DNA from: DYMC01 sp035406705
GTDB lineage: Bacteria; Verrucomicrobiota; Lentisphaeria; Victivallales; GWF2-50-93
Length of the DNA: 57,222 nucleotides
Direction: 5' to 3'
NCBI GenBank assembly: GCA_964426675.1
Contig: CAYRRM010000016.1
Coordinates: 1 to 57,222, forward strand
Positions 26,006 through 35,641 of this stretch are shown one piece after another (position 1 is the first letter of the stretch; each line of letters begins with the position of its first letter). The notes under the pieces are model-generated. The model saw nothing but the letters and a program-made list of their open reading frames with translations. It had not been told where the DNA came from and searched no databases. Both the position numbers and the translations under genes were made by a program.

Positions 26006-27385
26006 TTATGATTTTTTAATGATATACTTTTTAAAAAAATTTATATTTTGCTTAACGTTTTTATAAGATGGAGCTCCGGGAATAGTTCTTTTTCTTATAC
26101 TTAAGCAAGGGTCAAAAAGTTTATAAAAATCGGGCGGGAGTAAAGGAGCTACTTTTACTGCTTCATCATAGGGGATTTGATTAAGAGGGATATGTTTTTT
26201 TTCTGATAATTTGACCAGTTCACCTACCATGTGGTGGGCATCTCTAAAAGGAACGCCTTTTCTTACAAGTTCTTCTGCAATGTCCGTTGCCATCAGATAT
26301 GGATTTTGTGCCAGTTCCTTCATCTTCTCTGTATTGCAGGAGATGCTGTCAATCATATCAGGAAATACCGAAAGAATGGCTTCTACGGTATTGATTGAAT
26401 CAAAGAGAGGCTCTTTATCTTCCTGCAAATCACGATTGTAACTCATTGGCAATCCTTTGCATACGGTGAGGATGGCCATTAAATTCCCATAGAGTCTGCC
26501 TGTTTTTCCTCTTGTAAGTTCGGCGATATCGGGATTTTTCTTTTGAGGCATTAAACTGGAGCCAGTACAGAATTCATCACCGAGTTTTATAAAGTCGAAT
26601 TCTTTTGAGCTCCATAAGATGATATCTTCACAAAGTCTTGAGATATGCATTCCAAATATTGCTAACACAGATAAAAATTCGCATATGAAATCTCTATCAG
26701 CTACTGTGTCTATACTGTTCCTTGTAATAGTTTTAAATCCGAGTTTCTTTGCTGTAAAATTGCGATTTATTGGGAGGGTTGTTCCGGCTATAGCTCCTGC
26801 ACCCAGGGGGGATGCGAAGATTCTTTTTAGAGAATCTTCAAGGCGATTTTTATCTCTTTCAAACATTTCGCAATAAGCAAGGAGATGATGAGCAAATAGT
26901 ATTGGTTGGGCATGTTGGAGATGTGTATATCCTGGCATTATTGTATCTTTGTATTCTTCAGCTTTTTTTAGGAGTGATTTTTGAAGTGAAACGATAGCAG
27001 ATTTTATGAATATTGCTTTTTTTCTGATATAAAGACGGGTATCTAAGTTTACTTGGTCGTTTCTGCTTCTTGCAGTGTGAACCATTGCTCCATCAGGTCC
27101 GATCATATTTATTAATGCTTTTTCTATGTTCATATGGATATCTTCATAGTCTTCTGAAAATTGAAAATTTCCCTCTTTTATTTCTTCTTTTATCTTTTTT
27201 AAAGCATTTACTATTTTTTTTGCAGATTTTATCGGGATAATCTTTTGTGATGCGAGCATTTCTACGTGAGCTATGCTACCTTCAATATCGGATTCATACA
27301 GAATCTTATCAAAAGATATTGATTGAGTAAATTTTTTTACATTTTCAGAAAGTCCTTTGTCAAACCTGCCATTCCATAGAGTCAT
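26006..27385 (-). CDS. argH: Argininosuccinate lyase
   Basis: Last step of arginine synthesis: argininosuccinate to arginine plus fumarate. Signature GSSLMPQKKNPDIAELTRGK holds the mobile catalytic serine loop; TARSRNDQV and PGYTHLQHAQPI carry other active-site residues. 459 aa is normal. Overlaps the upstream pgsA by 4 bp, an unusual functional pairing. No other arg gene in the window. Confidence 0.96.
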   Translation of the reverse strand: MTLWNGRFDKGLSENVKKFTQSISFDKILYESDIEGSIAHVEMLASQKIIPIKSAKKIVNALKKIKEEIKEGNFQFSEDYEDIHMNIEKALINMIGPDGAMVHTARSRNDQVNLDTRLYIRKKAIFIKSAIVSLQKSLLKKAEEYKDTIMPGYTHLQHAQPILFAHHLLAYCEMFERDKNRLEDSLKRIFASPLGAGAIAGTTLPINRNFTAKKLGFKTITRNSIDTVADRDFICEFLSVLAIFGMHISRLCEDIILWSSKEFDFIKLGDEFCTGSSLMPQKKNPDIAELTRGKTGRLYGNLMAILTVCKGLPMSYNRDLQEDKEPLFDSINTVEAILSVFPDMIDSISCNTEKMKELAQNPYLMATDIAEELVRKGVPFRDAHHMVGELVKLSEKKHIPLNQIPYDEAVKVAPLLPPDFYKLFDPCLSIRKRTIPGAPSYKNVKQNINFFKKYIIKKS

Positions 27386-28002
27386 TTGATTTCTCCATTT
27401 TTAGTTAAATTAAGAAAGAGATTCCTATGCTTGACAAAATATGTGATTCCAGAAAAAACTGTTATGAAAACGATAATGGACAAAGAAAGAATCCATAAAA
27501 TTTTTATATCAGATTTGAATAAGATACTATCCTCTTTACTTATTAATCCAGTCCAAATAGCACCACCAAGGATGAGAAATACCATTTGAAGAATTGTTTT
27601 TAATTTACCAGTATTATCCGCAGGGATAATAGTCCCTTTTGACGCTGCAAGCAGGCGAAGCCCTGTTACTAAAAATTCTCTTGACAATATGATTACAGCA
27701 ATCCATCCTGACAATATATTACTTTCCACAAGAACAATGAATGCAGTGGTGATAAAAATCTTATCTGCCATTGGATCCATTAATCTGCCAAAATCTGTTA
27801 TCATGTTGTATTTTCTTGCAATATATCCATCTATGAAATCTGTAAGACCGGCAATAATTGCTATCACAAAGCCAAATATTTTCCATGGGCGAACGAAATT
27901 TTCTCCCAGTAAATTATTAATCATATCATCTGTATTGGAAATTAAAAGAAAAAGGAATATCATCAATATTCTGGCTATTGTAATTTTATTTGGCAAATTC
28001 AT
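27382..28002 (-). CDS. pgsA: CDP-diacylglycerol-glycerol-3-phosphate phosphatidyltransferase
   Basis: Integral membrane enzyme making phosphatidylglycerol phosphate. It holds the CDP-alcohol phosphotransferase motif DGYIARKYNMITDFGRLMDPMADK (about residues 58-81), with the spaced Asp residues that bind metal. Membrane helices flank it. The N-terminal NLPNKITIARI is typical of PgsA. 206 aa. Overlaps argH by 4 bp and follows the kinase gene by 55 bases. Confidence 0.92.
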   Translation of the reverse strand: MNLPNKITIARILMIFLFLLISNTDDMINNLLGENFVRPWKIFGFVIAIIAGLTDFIDGYIARKYNMITDFGRLMDPMADKIFITTAFIVLVESNILSGWIAVIILSREFLVTGLRLLAASKGTIIPADNTGKLKTILQMVFLILGGAIWTGLISKEDSILFKSDIKILWILSLSIIVFITVFSGITYFVKHRNLFLNLTKNGEIK

Positions 28003-28057
28003 GGTCTTTATCAGTTTTTCGTGTATTATATAATCATAAGAGTGTTTTTCCAGTAGC

Positions 28058-29140
28058 TTATTTTTTTAAATCCGAAATATTAATTTTTTTTGTTTTTGTC
28101 TGAAGATAAATTGTTGGTTTTGAAAATATTTCTTCTTTCAATTTTTCTAAATCTATGGACAATTCATTAAAAGTCTGATATCGTGTAGATGGTGAATAGT
28201 GGGTCATTTTTTCTATAATATCAACTAATTTTTGATTGTTTTGTGTTAGTGTTTCTGAAATTTTTGTTTTTAATTCTGGTTCAATATGTCTAGATATGAG
28301 CATGTTTATTTCTGTGTCTGTAAAATATGGACTACCATGAAGCATATAAAAAGCTAACATTCCCAAACTGTAAATTTCACTATATTCATTTTCTGGTTGC
28401 CCAAGTATTCTTTCTGGTGGGATGTAATAAGGAGAGCCTTCAAATTCATCTGATGAATTTTTGTGAGAACTTAATTCATCTAGATTAAGGGATATTCCGA
28501 AATCACAGATTTTTATAACTCCTCCCTTTTCAATCAAGATGTTCTCTGGTTTTAAATCTCTATATAGAAAGCCTTTTGAAAGGATATATTGTTCAGCATC
28601 AATAATTTGCATAATAAATGATAGTGTTTTTTTATCTGATAATTTTTTTCTTTTGCTCACATATTCATCGAGTCGTTCACCATTGATTAACTTAAATACA
28701 GCAAAAGGTGTTTCTTTAAAAATGCCGTATTCGATAAGTTCTGTTATATTTTTATGTTTACCAATTTTTTCAATAGTTTTAGCTTCACGAATTAAGTTGT
28801 AGTTCAACTCTTTTATGGACTGTTTTGAAGGGGGTATTAGTTTTACAGCAAATCTTTTTTCTGAATTAAGTTTGCGAGCCTTGTATACAAAGCCTTCACC
28901 GCCGCCGCCAAGGGGTTTATATATTAAATAATCATTAATTAACAAAGGGATGTACAACGCTGTTTTGCATGATGGGCATCTCTCAATTGTTAAACCTTTC
29001 TGAAATTCAAGCTTTTTTCCACATTTGCAACAAAAAAGCAATCCCTTATCAAAATTATCAGCATCAGGGACTTCTATATATTCACTTTTTTCTTTTTCCG
29101 AACGGAAGAAGCCTATAAATTTTTTTAATCGTTCTGGCAT
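28058..29140 (-). CDS. Ser/Thr protein kinase with N-terminal zinc ribbon
   Basis: Residues 37-59 form a four-Cys zinc ribbon (CCKCGK and CPSC). The kinase domain (about 70-340) has the loop LGGGGEGFVYKA, K100 in RFAVKLI, YRDLKPEN with catalytic D195 (His of HRD replaced by Tyr), DFG at 213-215 and PPERILG as APE loop. All catalytic residues are present, so it should be active. No membrane helix: a cytosolic kinase. It diverges from the LysM lipoprotein gene. Confidence 0.9.
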   Translation of the reverse strand: MPERLKKFIGFFRSEKEKSEYIEVPDADNFDKGLLFCCKCGKKLEFQKGLTIERCPSCKTALYIPLLINDYLIYKPLGGGGEGFVYKARKLNSEKRFAVKLIPPSKQSIKELNYNLIREAKTIEKIGKHKNITELIEYGIFKETPFAVFKLINGERLDEYVSKRKKLSDKKTLSFIMQIIDAEQYILSKGFLYRDLKPENILIEKGGVIKICDFGISLNLDELSSHKNSSDEFEGSPYYIPPERILGQPENEYSEIYSLGMLAFYMLHGSPYFTDTEINMLISRHIEPELKTKISETLTQNNQKLVDIIEKMTHYSPSTRYQTFNELSIDLEKLKEEIFSKPTIYLQTKTKKINISDLKK

Positions 29141-29388
29141 AACACCTCTAATTAATATAGGATTTTTTTACAACCTCACTATTTTTTGTAGTAAATTTTT
29201 AACAATATATCACTTATTAAATGGAAAGTAAAGTAGGGAAATTTTCTAAATGTATTTTGCAAAAACGCATTATAAAAGTTTCTAGTTGGAGAAAATTAAT
29301 TCTATTGATAATCTAACTACTTCTATTTGCATTATTTGAAATTGGATAAATTCAATATACAGTAACGAAGAAAGCGGAGAGAGCATCA

Positions 29389-29958
29389 ATGTATAGTAAA
29401 TTTTTAGTTTTTATTCTTTTAATATTCATTATTTGTGGTTGTGAAAGCTTTTATGATTCCTACAGTAGGAGGGAAAACTTTATTGCTGTTAAAGCCCAGG
29501 AGAGTTCAAATAAAACTCTTGAAGAGCAAATGGCACGTCTTGCTGAAAATATTGCAGCTTTAAATGCGTCTAATGCTGAAATAATCAGGCATATAAATGA
29601 AATTTATCAACGAATTAATTTATTACAACAGGTTGATTCTAAACTTCAAAATTCAATGAATTCAATCAAACAAGATTTTGAGCAATTAAAAAGTACATGG
29701 CAGAAGGCAAATGAAAATATGATAGAACAAATTACGAAAGAAATTAACAATACTATCCAAAATCAAAGCCCGAAAGAAAAGGGCATTACGCAACAGATTC
29801 CTGGAGGCGAATATTATGTGCATACAGTAGAGGCCGGCAGTACTCTTAATGCAATTGCAAAAGCATATGGGGTTTCTATAGCGGAGATAAAAGCTGCTAA
29901 TGGTATGAGTAATGACCTAATCAGAGTAGGGCAAAAACTCTATATACCTAAGAAATAA
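29389..29958 (+). CDS. LysM-domain lipoprotein with coiled coil
   Basis: The signal peptide (FLVFILLIFIICGC) ends in a lipobox with Cys at about 18. Residues 35-120 are a coiled coil (LEEQMARLAENIAAL and onward). The C-terminal LysM domain (about 143-189) has YYVHTVEAGSTLNAIAKAYGVSIAEIKAANGM and ends LYIPKK, typical of peptidoglycan binding. Probably an outer-membrane or periplasmic lipoprotein that contacts peptidoglycan. Monocistronic on the plus strand. Confidence 0.9.
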   Translation: MYSKFLVFILLIFIICGCESFYDSYSRRENFIAVKAQESSNKTLEEQMARLAENIAALNASNAEIIRHINEIYQRINLLQQVDSKLQNSMNSIKQDFEQLKSTWQKANENMIEQITKEINNTIQNQSPKEKGITQQIPGGEYYVHTVEAGSTLNAIAKAYGVSIAEIKAANGMSNDLIRVGQKLYIPKK

Positions 29959-30010
29959 AGTGATAGTATTATAATTAGAACTTGTTTTTTATTAATAACT
30001 TGCTTTTGAT

Positions 30011-31012
30011 TTACCTTTCATATATTGGCAGGTAGCGGTAATTCAAGGCCAGGGATAGTAGAGCGCAGGCTGTGCTAAACTCAGGACCAAAATTACTGTT
30101 CCAAGAACCATCTTCAGATTGAATGCTTTTTAGATATTTTATATTTGAGCTGTTCCATCGTTCCCAGTATATTGGCTTGTAATGGAAGAAAGTTTGAGAT
30201 AAGTAATATAGTCCGTAAAATAAATAAGCCTCTTCAATACTTTCCGGTCCACGTCCTTCTAAAAATTCAGTAGTTTTTTTGTATTCATTTGAATTTTTTT
30301 GTTTAGCAAGAGCCCAAACGAGTGATGCAATGCCAGTTCGTATTGTATTTGGCCCTTGTGAATTTGTATATCCTATTCCACCACTGGCGTCCTGACATGA
30401 TTTATAAAATTCAAGTCCTTTTTGTATACTTTCATCTGGGACTTTTATTCCTGCATTTGCTGCTGCAAAAAGGGCAACCATACATGCTCCGGTTACGGTA
30501 GTATCGGCATCGTTACTGTCCGGAGAGTATCTCCATCCGCCAAACTGATTTCGTTTTTGTGCAGAGAGTATCAATTGGACTGCTTTTTCGAGAGCTGGTC
30601 CAAGTCTATCATCCATCACCACACCATAGGCTTCTGCAATAGCAAGGGTAGCAAAAGCATGATTATACATAGAATTACCTATGTAACCATTTTCTTTATT
30701 CATATTTTGTAATATGAAATTAAGGGCTTTTTTTATATTTGTCGAATATAGACCATTTTCTGGATCATCTCCATGTGCGAGAAATGCGAGAACACAGAGT
30801 CCCACGACGCCTGGTGTTTGTCCATAACTGCTTAACTTCCATGAACCATCATTATTCTGTCTTTGGCAGAGAAAATTTAATCCCTTTAGGTAGATTTCTT
30901 CTAATCCCTCCGGAAGCGAAAGAGGGTCCTTATAGAAAAAATTCTGACCTTGAACTGATACAATAAATACAAATATTAATAAGGTGCTAATATAATTTAA
31001 AAACTTTTTCAT
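30011..31012 (-). CDS. Secreted squalene-cyclase-like (prenyltransferase/oxidase) repeat protein
   Basis: Signal peptide of about 22 residues (LNYISTLLIFVFIVSVQG). The mature protein repeats the alpha/alpha toroid QW-like pattern: FLCQRQNNDGSWKLSSYGQTP, LILSAQKRNQFGGWRYSPD, YKSCQDASGGIGYTNSQG, LKSIQSEDGSWNSNFGPEF. Terpene-cyclase catalytic residues (DxDD) are not evident, so it is likely a structural or binding member as in many PVC envelope proteins. It overlaps the DUF4175-like gene by 4 bp. Confidence 0.88.
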   Translation of the reverse strand: MKKFLNYISTLLIFVFIVSVQGQNFFYKDPLSLPEGLEEIYLKGLNFLCQRQNNDGSWKLSSYGQTPGVVGLCVLAFLAHGDDPENGLYSTNIKKALNFILQNMNKENGYIGNSMYNHAFATLAIAEAYGVVMDDRLGPALEKAVQLILSAQKRNQFGGWRYSPDSNDADTTVTGACMVALFAAANAGIKVPDESIQKGLEFYKSCQDASGGIGYTNSQGPNTIRTGIASLVWALAKQKNSNEYKKTTEFLEGRGPESIEEAYLFYGLYYLSQTFFHYKPIYWERWNSSNIKYLKSIQSEDGSWNSNFGPEFSTACALLSLALNYRYLPIYER

Positions 31013-33990
31013 TGATTGTTCCGTAATTTTTTTAGGTATGATTCATAGAAAATTTTATATCTCTCTGGTATTTTAAAGTTCGTATATTTTGAAACTTTCT
31101 CGTTTTTCTTTTCTAATTGTTCAGGAGAAAATTGTTCTCCCAATACGTTGATATTTTTAGTATTTGAATCTGATGTTATTCCAAATCCCGGGCTTGTACC
31201 AGTAACTGCTTTTGTGACAGCTGCAGTACTCGCATTTTCTTCTGAAATTTTTGATAATAATTCTGATATTAATTCGATTGCTTCAGTTTCTGCGCCTACT
31301 GTTTCTGAATCTGTTTTTTTACTTGCGAGAAGATTTGCTGCATCAGTCATAGGTTCTGCTATTTTATTTAAGGTAGAAATGATTTGTGGAATTTGTTGAG
31401 TTAATTTATTCTTACAGTCATGTATTATGCCTTTTATAAAATTTTGTTCATTTGAAAGATTTAAACAATTTTCTTCGTAATTTTGCTTTTCTTTTGTAAT
31501 ATTCAGCTCTTTTGTTTTTTTTCTTAGTTGAGTTTCTTTTATTATAGCTCTCATCAATGCAGCTATTACTTCAGTTGGAACTTTTAAATTCTGATTTGAC
31601 TCTACTCTGGTTTTATTTTTAGATGACTCTTCGATAAATTCTGCCCATTCTGTAAGTTTTGTTTCAATATATTTAGATTTTTCGTTAGCTTCGTATAGTT
31701 TATTTTCTGCTATTAAGTCTTGGTTTTGAGAAAGTAATTTTTCTATGTTTTCTTTCTCCATATCTAATAGTACGGTCTGGTAAATCTGCAAAGGTCTCCT
31801 CCTATATATAGCTTTCAAATCGTATTTTATATCCATAACACTATTGCTTATATCTGAGTGGGTGGAGCTATGTTTTTTTATGAGGTCAATTATTTCTGGA
31901 CTGGCGTTTTTGATATTTATCCCAGCACTTACTTTAATAGTATCTTTTAATTGGGACTGTAATTTTTTCTCATTTTCGGCTTCTTTTCTGAGCCTTGCTG
32001 CGAAATTCGCAGTCATTGCTTCGGAAATAGAGTTTTCCGATTTACTTATAAGATCATCGAGTTTTTTTACTATTTCTGATTGAATTTTTTGAGCATCATT
32101 TAGCTTATCTTTTCTCTGAGGTTTTTCTAATGCACTTTTGAGTGTATTGCAACTTTCTGAAAAATCATTTTTCTGTAACTCATAGAGTTCAGATAGTATT
32201 TCTGTCCATTGAGATGCTGTTTTATCTGAGAAAAGTTGATTTTTAAGGGCTTCTTTTAAGGCATTTGCCATTTCGTTTGCAATCTGTAGAGCATATTCTT
32301 TATTTGTTGCCTCATTCTGGAAAATTTCTAATATTTCTTCATTTAGGTTTTCCAATTTCTTGCTGTCGGACTCTGATACTTTTATATTGTTTTGTAGGTT
32401 TTCATTTTCAGAATACTTTAAGTTTTGTATTTTATCTAATAATTCTTCTAATTTTTCAGATAGGATTTTTAGATGTTCTTCTTGTGTGAGAATGTAAATA
32501 TATTTTTCATCGGAAGATGACTCAGGACTACCGGGTTTAAAATCTCTTGCTATCATTTTCATGATGAGTAATTCTCCAGGACTTATTGATTCAGAAATTG
32601 GTGAAAAAAGGATATTCTGTTTAAAGGTTTGTGTTTGAGTTGAATGATTAAACGGAAAAGTTTTGCGGAATTTTCGTTCAGTATTCCAGTCATCGTTATT
32701 ATTTTTTTTTAAGATTGAGATTTCAAGAGCGGTATATTTCAATCCAAAATCATCATTTGCAGAGAGGTGGAGATCAAGGATATCTTCTTTTAATATTGCT
32801 GAGCTATTGGGGATGCCAGAAAGTTCGACCTGGGGTAAAGAGTCCTGAAAACTTTCAATTTTTAATATAGTTTGTGGTTTTTGTTCCAGTCCATAATTAT
32901 CTTTTGCACAAAGGGTTATTTCAGAAACTTTTTGTGGAGTTAAAAATTCAGAAGTAGAAAAGATACTCTCATTTATGTTTGATTGCAAGGATGTTCTATC
33001 TAATTCAACTTTTATTGAATTCAATGGTCTTGAGTATTTTCCTGATACTATTAGTTTAGAGTTCTCGAGTATTCTGATTTTACTTCCTGATAAAAGAGTT
33101 TGTTCGCTTTTTCCGATATATTCAGGATAAATTACTTTTGTATATATTTCAATAGGAGAAGGACGATATACTGGAATTACTGCAATTTTTTTTTGCCAAT
33201 CTCCAATTCTTAAGGAGATGATTGATTGACTTGATGTCCCAGGAAAATCAAAAGAGTAGATATTGGATAGATTTTTTGAAAATATTCTATTACCCTGAAA
33301 TTCTGCTACTCCTTTCTGAGGTTTTAAAAACGTATTTTTTGATAATGAGACGGTTAGACTAAAATTTTCTTCCATAGGAACAATTAGTTTTTCTGGGACT
33401 TGTTCAGGTATTACAAATGTAAATCTTTGAAGATTGCTGAATGGTATAATTAACCGTTTGAAAGAATTTAAAAGAGCTTGAGTTGCGAACTCCGCAGATA
33501 ATCCGATAATTATCATTAAAAATAGAGATAAGATTATAAATTTTACCGTTTTTTTTTGGTCTATTGCTATTAGAAAATCAAGGTTTTCAGTTTCCTTAGC
33601 TGTTTGCAGTAATGCCGCTTGTCTAAGTTCTTCTGAATAAAGATTTTCATTCTCCTGCATAGAAAGCTCTACAGCTCCTTGTAATTTATCTCCTATATTC
33701 TTAAATTTTTTCTGAATTATAACTGCGATATCGGAATAAGAACGTCTTCTAAAAACCCATTTATCAAGCCAGTTGAAGATGTATTTTGTTAAGAAAAATA
33801 ATACAGACATTGCAAAAATAGTTCTTATAATTTTGGGAGTATCAAAGATTCTATCAAGTATGAATAAAATTAGTAATGGTAATGCGATTGATATAATAAG
33901 TGATGATATAGTGATAAAACTCTCAGAAAATAATAGTCTTTTTTCAAAAGAGAGAATTTTATTCTTAAGATTTTCTGGTAGTCTTTGCAT
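31009..33990 (-). CDS. DUF4175-like large membrane protein
   Basis: 993 aa. The first 170 residues hold three membrane helices (ITISSLIISIALPLLILFI, IIRTIFAMSVLFFLTKYIF, FIILSLFLMIIIGLSA). A beta-rich part (about 180-460) with Ig-like repeats follows, then a very long helical region (about 480-900) rich in Glu/Lys and Asn. The layout matches the DUF4175-type proteins of Planctomycetes and Verrucomicrobia that accompany VWA/BatA genes; those lie 7 kb away here. Function unknown; probably periplasmic. Coupled to the repeat protein by a 4-bp overlap. One perfect palindrome and one near-match. Confidence 0.78.
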   Translation of the reverse strand: MQRLPENLKNKILSFEKRLLFSESFITISSLIISIALPLLILFILDRIFDTPKIIRTIFAMSVLFFLTKYIFNWLDKWVFRRRSYSDIAVIIQKKFKNIGDKLQGAVELSMQENENLYSEELRQAALLQTAKETENLDFLIAIDQKKTVKFIILSLFLMIIIGLSAEFATQALLNSFKRLIIPFSNLQRFTFVIPEQVPEKLIVPMEENFSLTVSLSKNTFLKPQKGVAEFQGNRIFSKNLSNIYSFDFPGTSSQSIISLRIGDWQKKIAVIPVYRPSPIEIYTKVIYPEYIGKSEQTLLSGSKIRILENSKLIVSGKYSRPLNSIKVELDRTSLQSNINESIFSTSEFLTPQKVSEITLCAKDNYGLEQKPQTILKIESFQDSLPQVELSGIPNSSAILKEDILDLHLSANDDFGLKYTALEISILKKNNNDDWNTERKFRKTFPFNHSTQTQTFKQNILFSPISESISPGELLIMKMIARDFKPGSPESSSDEKYIYILTQEEHLKILSEKLEELLDKIQNLKYSENENLQNNIKVSESDSKKLENLNEEILEIFQNEATNKEYALQIANEMANALKEALKNQLFSDKTASQWTEILSELYELQKNDFSESCNTLKSALEKPQRKDKLNDAQKIQSEIVKKLDDLISKSENSISEAMTANFAARLRKEAENEKKLQSQLKDTIKVSAGINIKNASPEIIDLIKKHSSTHSDISNSVMDIKYDLKAIYRRRPLQIYQTVLLDMEKENIEKLLSQNQDLIAENKLYEANEKSKYIETKLTEWAEFIEESSKNKTRVESNQNLKVPTEVIAALMRAIIKETQLRKKTKELNITKEKQNYEENCLNLSNEQNFIKGIIHDCKNKLTQQIPQIISTLNKIAEPMTDAANLLASKKTDSETVGAETEAIELISELLSKISEENASTAAVTKAVTGTSPGFGITSDSNTKNINVLGEQFSPEQLEKKNEKVSKYTNFKIPERYKIFYESYLKKLRNNQ
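31999..32011. repeat. Palindrome TGCGANNNTCGCA, site 11
   Basis: TGCGAAATTCGCA inside the DUF4175-like gene; codes ANFA. Confidence 0.85.
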
Positions 33991-33993
33991 TTC

Positions 33994-34740
33994 TTAGAAT
34001 GATATTTTTACATCACCTTTTATTTTTATTGGAGGAGGTATTATTTTTATTTTTCCATTATTTTCCCAATCATTGTCCCATGAGCGAAAAAGCAAAGGAG
34101 AAACAGGCTCGCCCCACGGATTGAAGTCTACAATAAGGATTCTACCACTTGCTGTAAAATATATGTCCATAGTGCATGAGACTGCTGGAAGGAGCCAACT
34201 TACTTCAGAAAAGAAAGTGTTTGCCATTTCCCAAAGTTTCTCCTTAATTCCTTCAAGCCTTTTGAAATGTCTTATAAGCCATAGTTGACTCATTCCGAGA
34301 AGTTTTTTGTCCTTTATGAAGAGCCGGAACTCCTTTGGTTTTCCCATTCTCCTAAAAGGCCTTACACATATGTGGTCAGAATCCCCATTTGCAATCGACT
34401 TTCTTACCTTTTCGCTTAGTGCAAGATACTTCCAGGCACTCTCAGCGGAATATACAGCACCTCCTTTTAACCTAAAGCGTTCTGTATCAGTTGGAGCAGC
34501 GCAATCGACAAAAACGAATTTGTTCCCGAAGAAAACTTTCATTGCGCCACGTAGTCGGTGGATTGCTTCTGTTATCTGTTCTCCTTCGTGTATGCCGTTT
34601 ACAAGGAGTTCTTTTTCATTATCGCTTAGTTTTACGAAGCTTGTTGGAAAAGTATAATTTGCTAGTGATTTATACCAGTTTGAAGTTTTCAAACAATCAA
34701 ATTTTTTTTCAGAAGATATCATCGTCATCATAATCATCAT
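33994..34740 (-). CDS. Bacterial CDC123/D123-family ATP-grasp protein
   Basis: I recognise the D123 (CDC123) family, known as the eIF2-assembly factor in eukaryotes. Landmarks in order: KFVFVDCAAPTDTE (74-87; compare FPKLNWSAPRD), KPKEFRLFIKDKKLLGMSQ (134-152; compare GAEFRCFV..LIGISQ), and MDIYFTASGRILIVDFNPWGEPVSPLLF (191-218), whose DFNPWG is the family hallmark with metal ligands D205 and N207. The Lys that contacts nucleotide in the first motif seems replaced by Phe. Bacterial members are known and thought to ligate or modify peptides; the substrate here is unknown. The 5' end reads MMIMMTM; starts at codons 1, 4, 5 or 7 are all possible and overlap the upstream gene by 14-32 bp. Gap of 3 bases to the DUF4175-like gene. 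Confidence 0.8.
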   Translation of the reverse strand: MMIMMTMISSEKKFDCLKTSNWYKSLANYTFPTSFVKLSDNEKELLVNGIHEGEQITEAIHRLRGAMKVFFGNKFVFVDCAAPTDTERFRLKGGAVYSAESAWKYLALSEKVRKSIANGDSDHICVRPFRRMGKPKEFRLFIKDKKLLGMSQLWLIRHFKRLEGIKEKLWEMANTFFSEVSWLLPAVSCTMDIYFTASGRILIVDFNPWGEPVSPLLFRSWDNDWENNGKIKIIPPPIKIKGDVKISF

Positions 34741-35641
34741 CCTGTTTTTGAGGATATAATTTTTTTTGAATACTATTAATTACGAAAAAAGAATAAATAA
34801 TAAGCGCAGAAAAAACAATAGTTCTAAACTCAAGTAAAGGTAAAGATAGAGCTGAATATAGAGTTGCAATAATAATTCCGGGAAAGCTCATATAAAGGAG
34901 TAAAGAAAAGAATGTAGATGCTTTTATTTTTTTGAGAAGTTCACTACCGAAAAAAGTAAAAATTAAGAGAATCATTAATGCATATAGAGGAACAGAAAAT
35001 ATGATATTAAAAAGGAAGAAAATAAAATATATTATTATTGTTGTGAGCAGAATAATAGTTTTTGTGTCGCTAAATTTAAAAGCTTCAGAAATGTTTTTAT
35101 AAGATTTAGCGGGAAAAATATTTTCTTTTTTAGCTATTTTTACTATAGTGTCGAGTTTTGACACAGGACTGTTAGTAGTTTTTATTTTTGTTGTTGAGGA
35201 TAGAATAGGAAAATATTGGTAACCTAAAGGAGTTTTTATCCAAAAATATAGAGAATTAGGTAGCCATATGATGCCTTTTAACGCTCCTGCATCGCTTAAT
35301 TCAAGAGTAGGGGCATCTTCCGATATATAATCTATTTTTAATTTTCCAAGAATTACACTTTTATTTTCTTGAGGATTTTTTATAGGAAAGAGACCTTCTG
35401 GACTGATTCTAATTCCTCCAAAATACCGATCGAGTATTTGACAATATTTTGTTGCTGAGTTGGATATAGTCGGAACTCTGACAGACACAAAAAATATAGA
35501 GGCACATATAGATAGAAGGATAAAGTGAAATATTGCTCTTCTGAAAGATGTATTTAAAAGGTCAAAAAATACTTCTGTAGTAGAACAGACTTTCATGACA
35601 ATGGGAATGAAACGTTCAGGACTTTTTTCAATTTTATTCAT
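34709..35641 (-). CDS. Membrane protein with DUF1189-like layout
   Basis: One N-terminal membrane helix (about 35-53), an exposed domain of about 130 residues (LGKLKIDYISEDAPTLELSD and onward), then four helices (from about 192 to 295) and an acidic tail QDDDYDDDDIF. This layout resembles DUF1189 proteins, which I cannot confirm. The Asp-repeat tail is coded by a GAT/GAC run whose other frame supplies the ATG cluster that starts the D123 gene. It overlaps def by 8 bp. Confidence 0.65.
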   Translation of the reverse strand: MNKIEKSPERFIPIVMKVCSTTEVFFDLLNTSFRRAIFHFILLSICASIFFVSVRVPTISNSATKYCQILDRYFGGIRISPEGLFPIKNPQENKSVILGKLKIDYISEDAPTLELSDAGALKGIIWLPNSLYFWIKTPLGYQYFPILSSTTKIKTTNSPVSKLDTIVKIAKKENIFPAKSYKNISEAFKFSDTKTIILLTTIIIYFIFFLFNIIFSVPLYALMILLIFTFFGSELLKKIKASTFFSLLLYMSFPGIIIATLYSALSLPLLEFRTIVFSALIIYSFFVINSIQKKLYPQKQDDDYDDDDIF

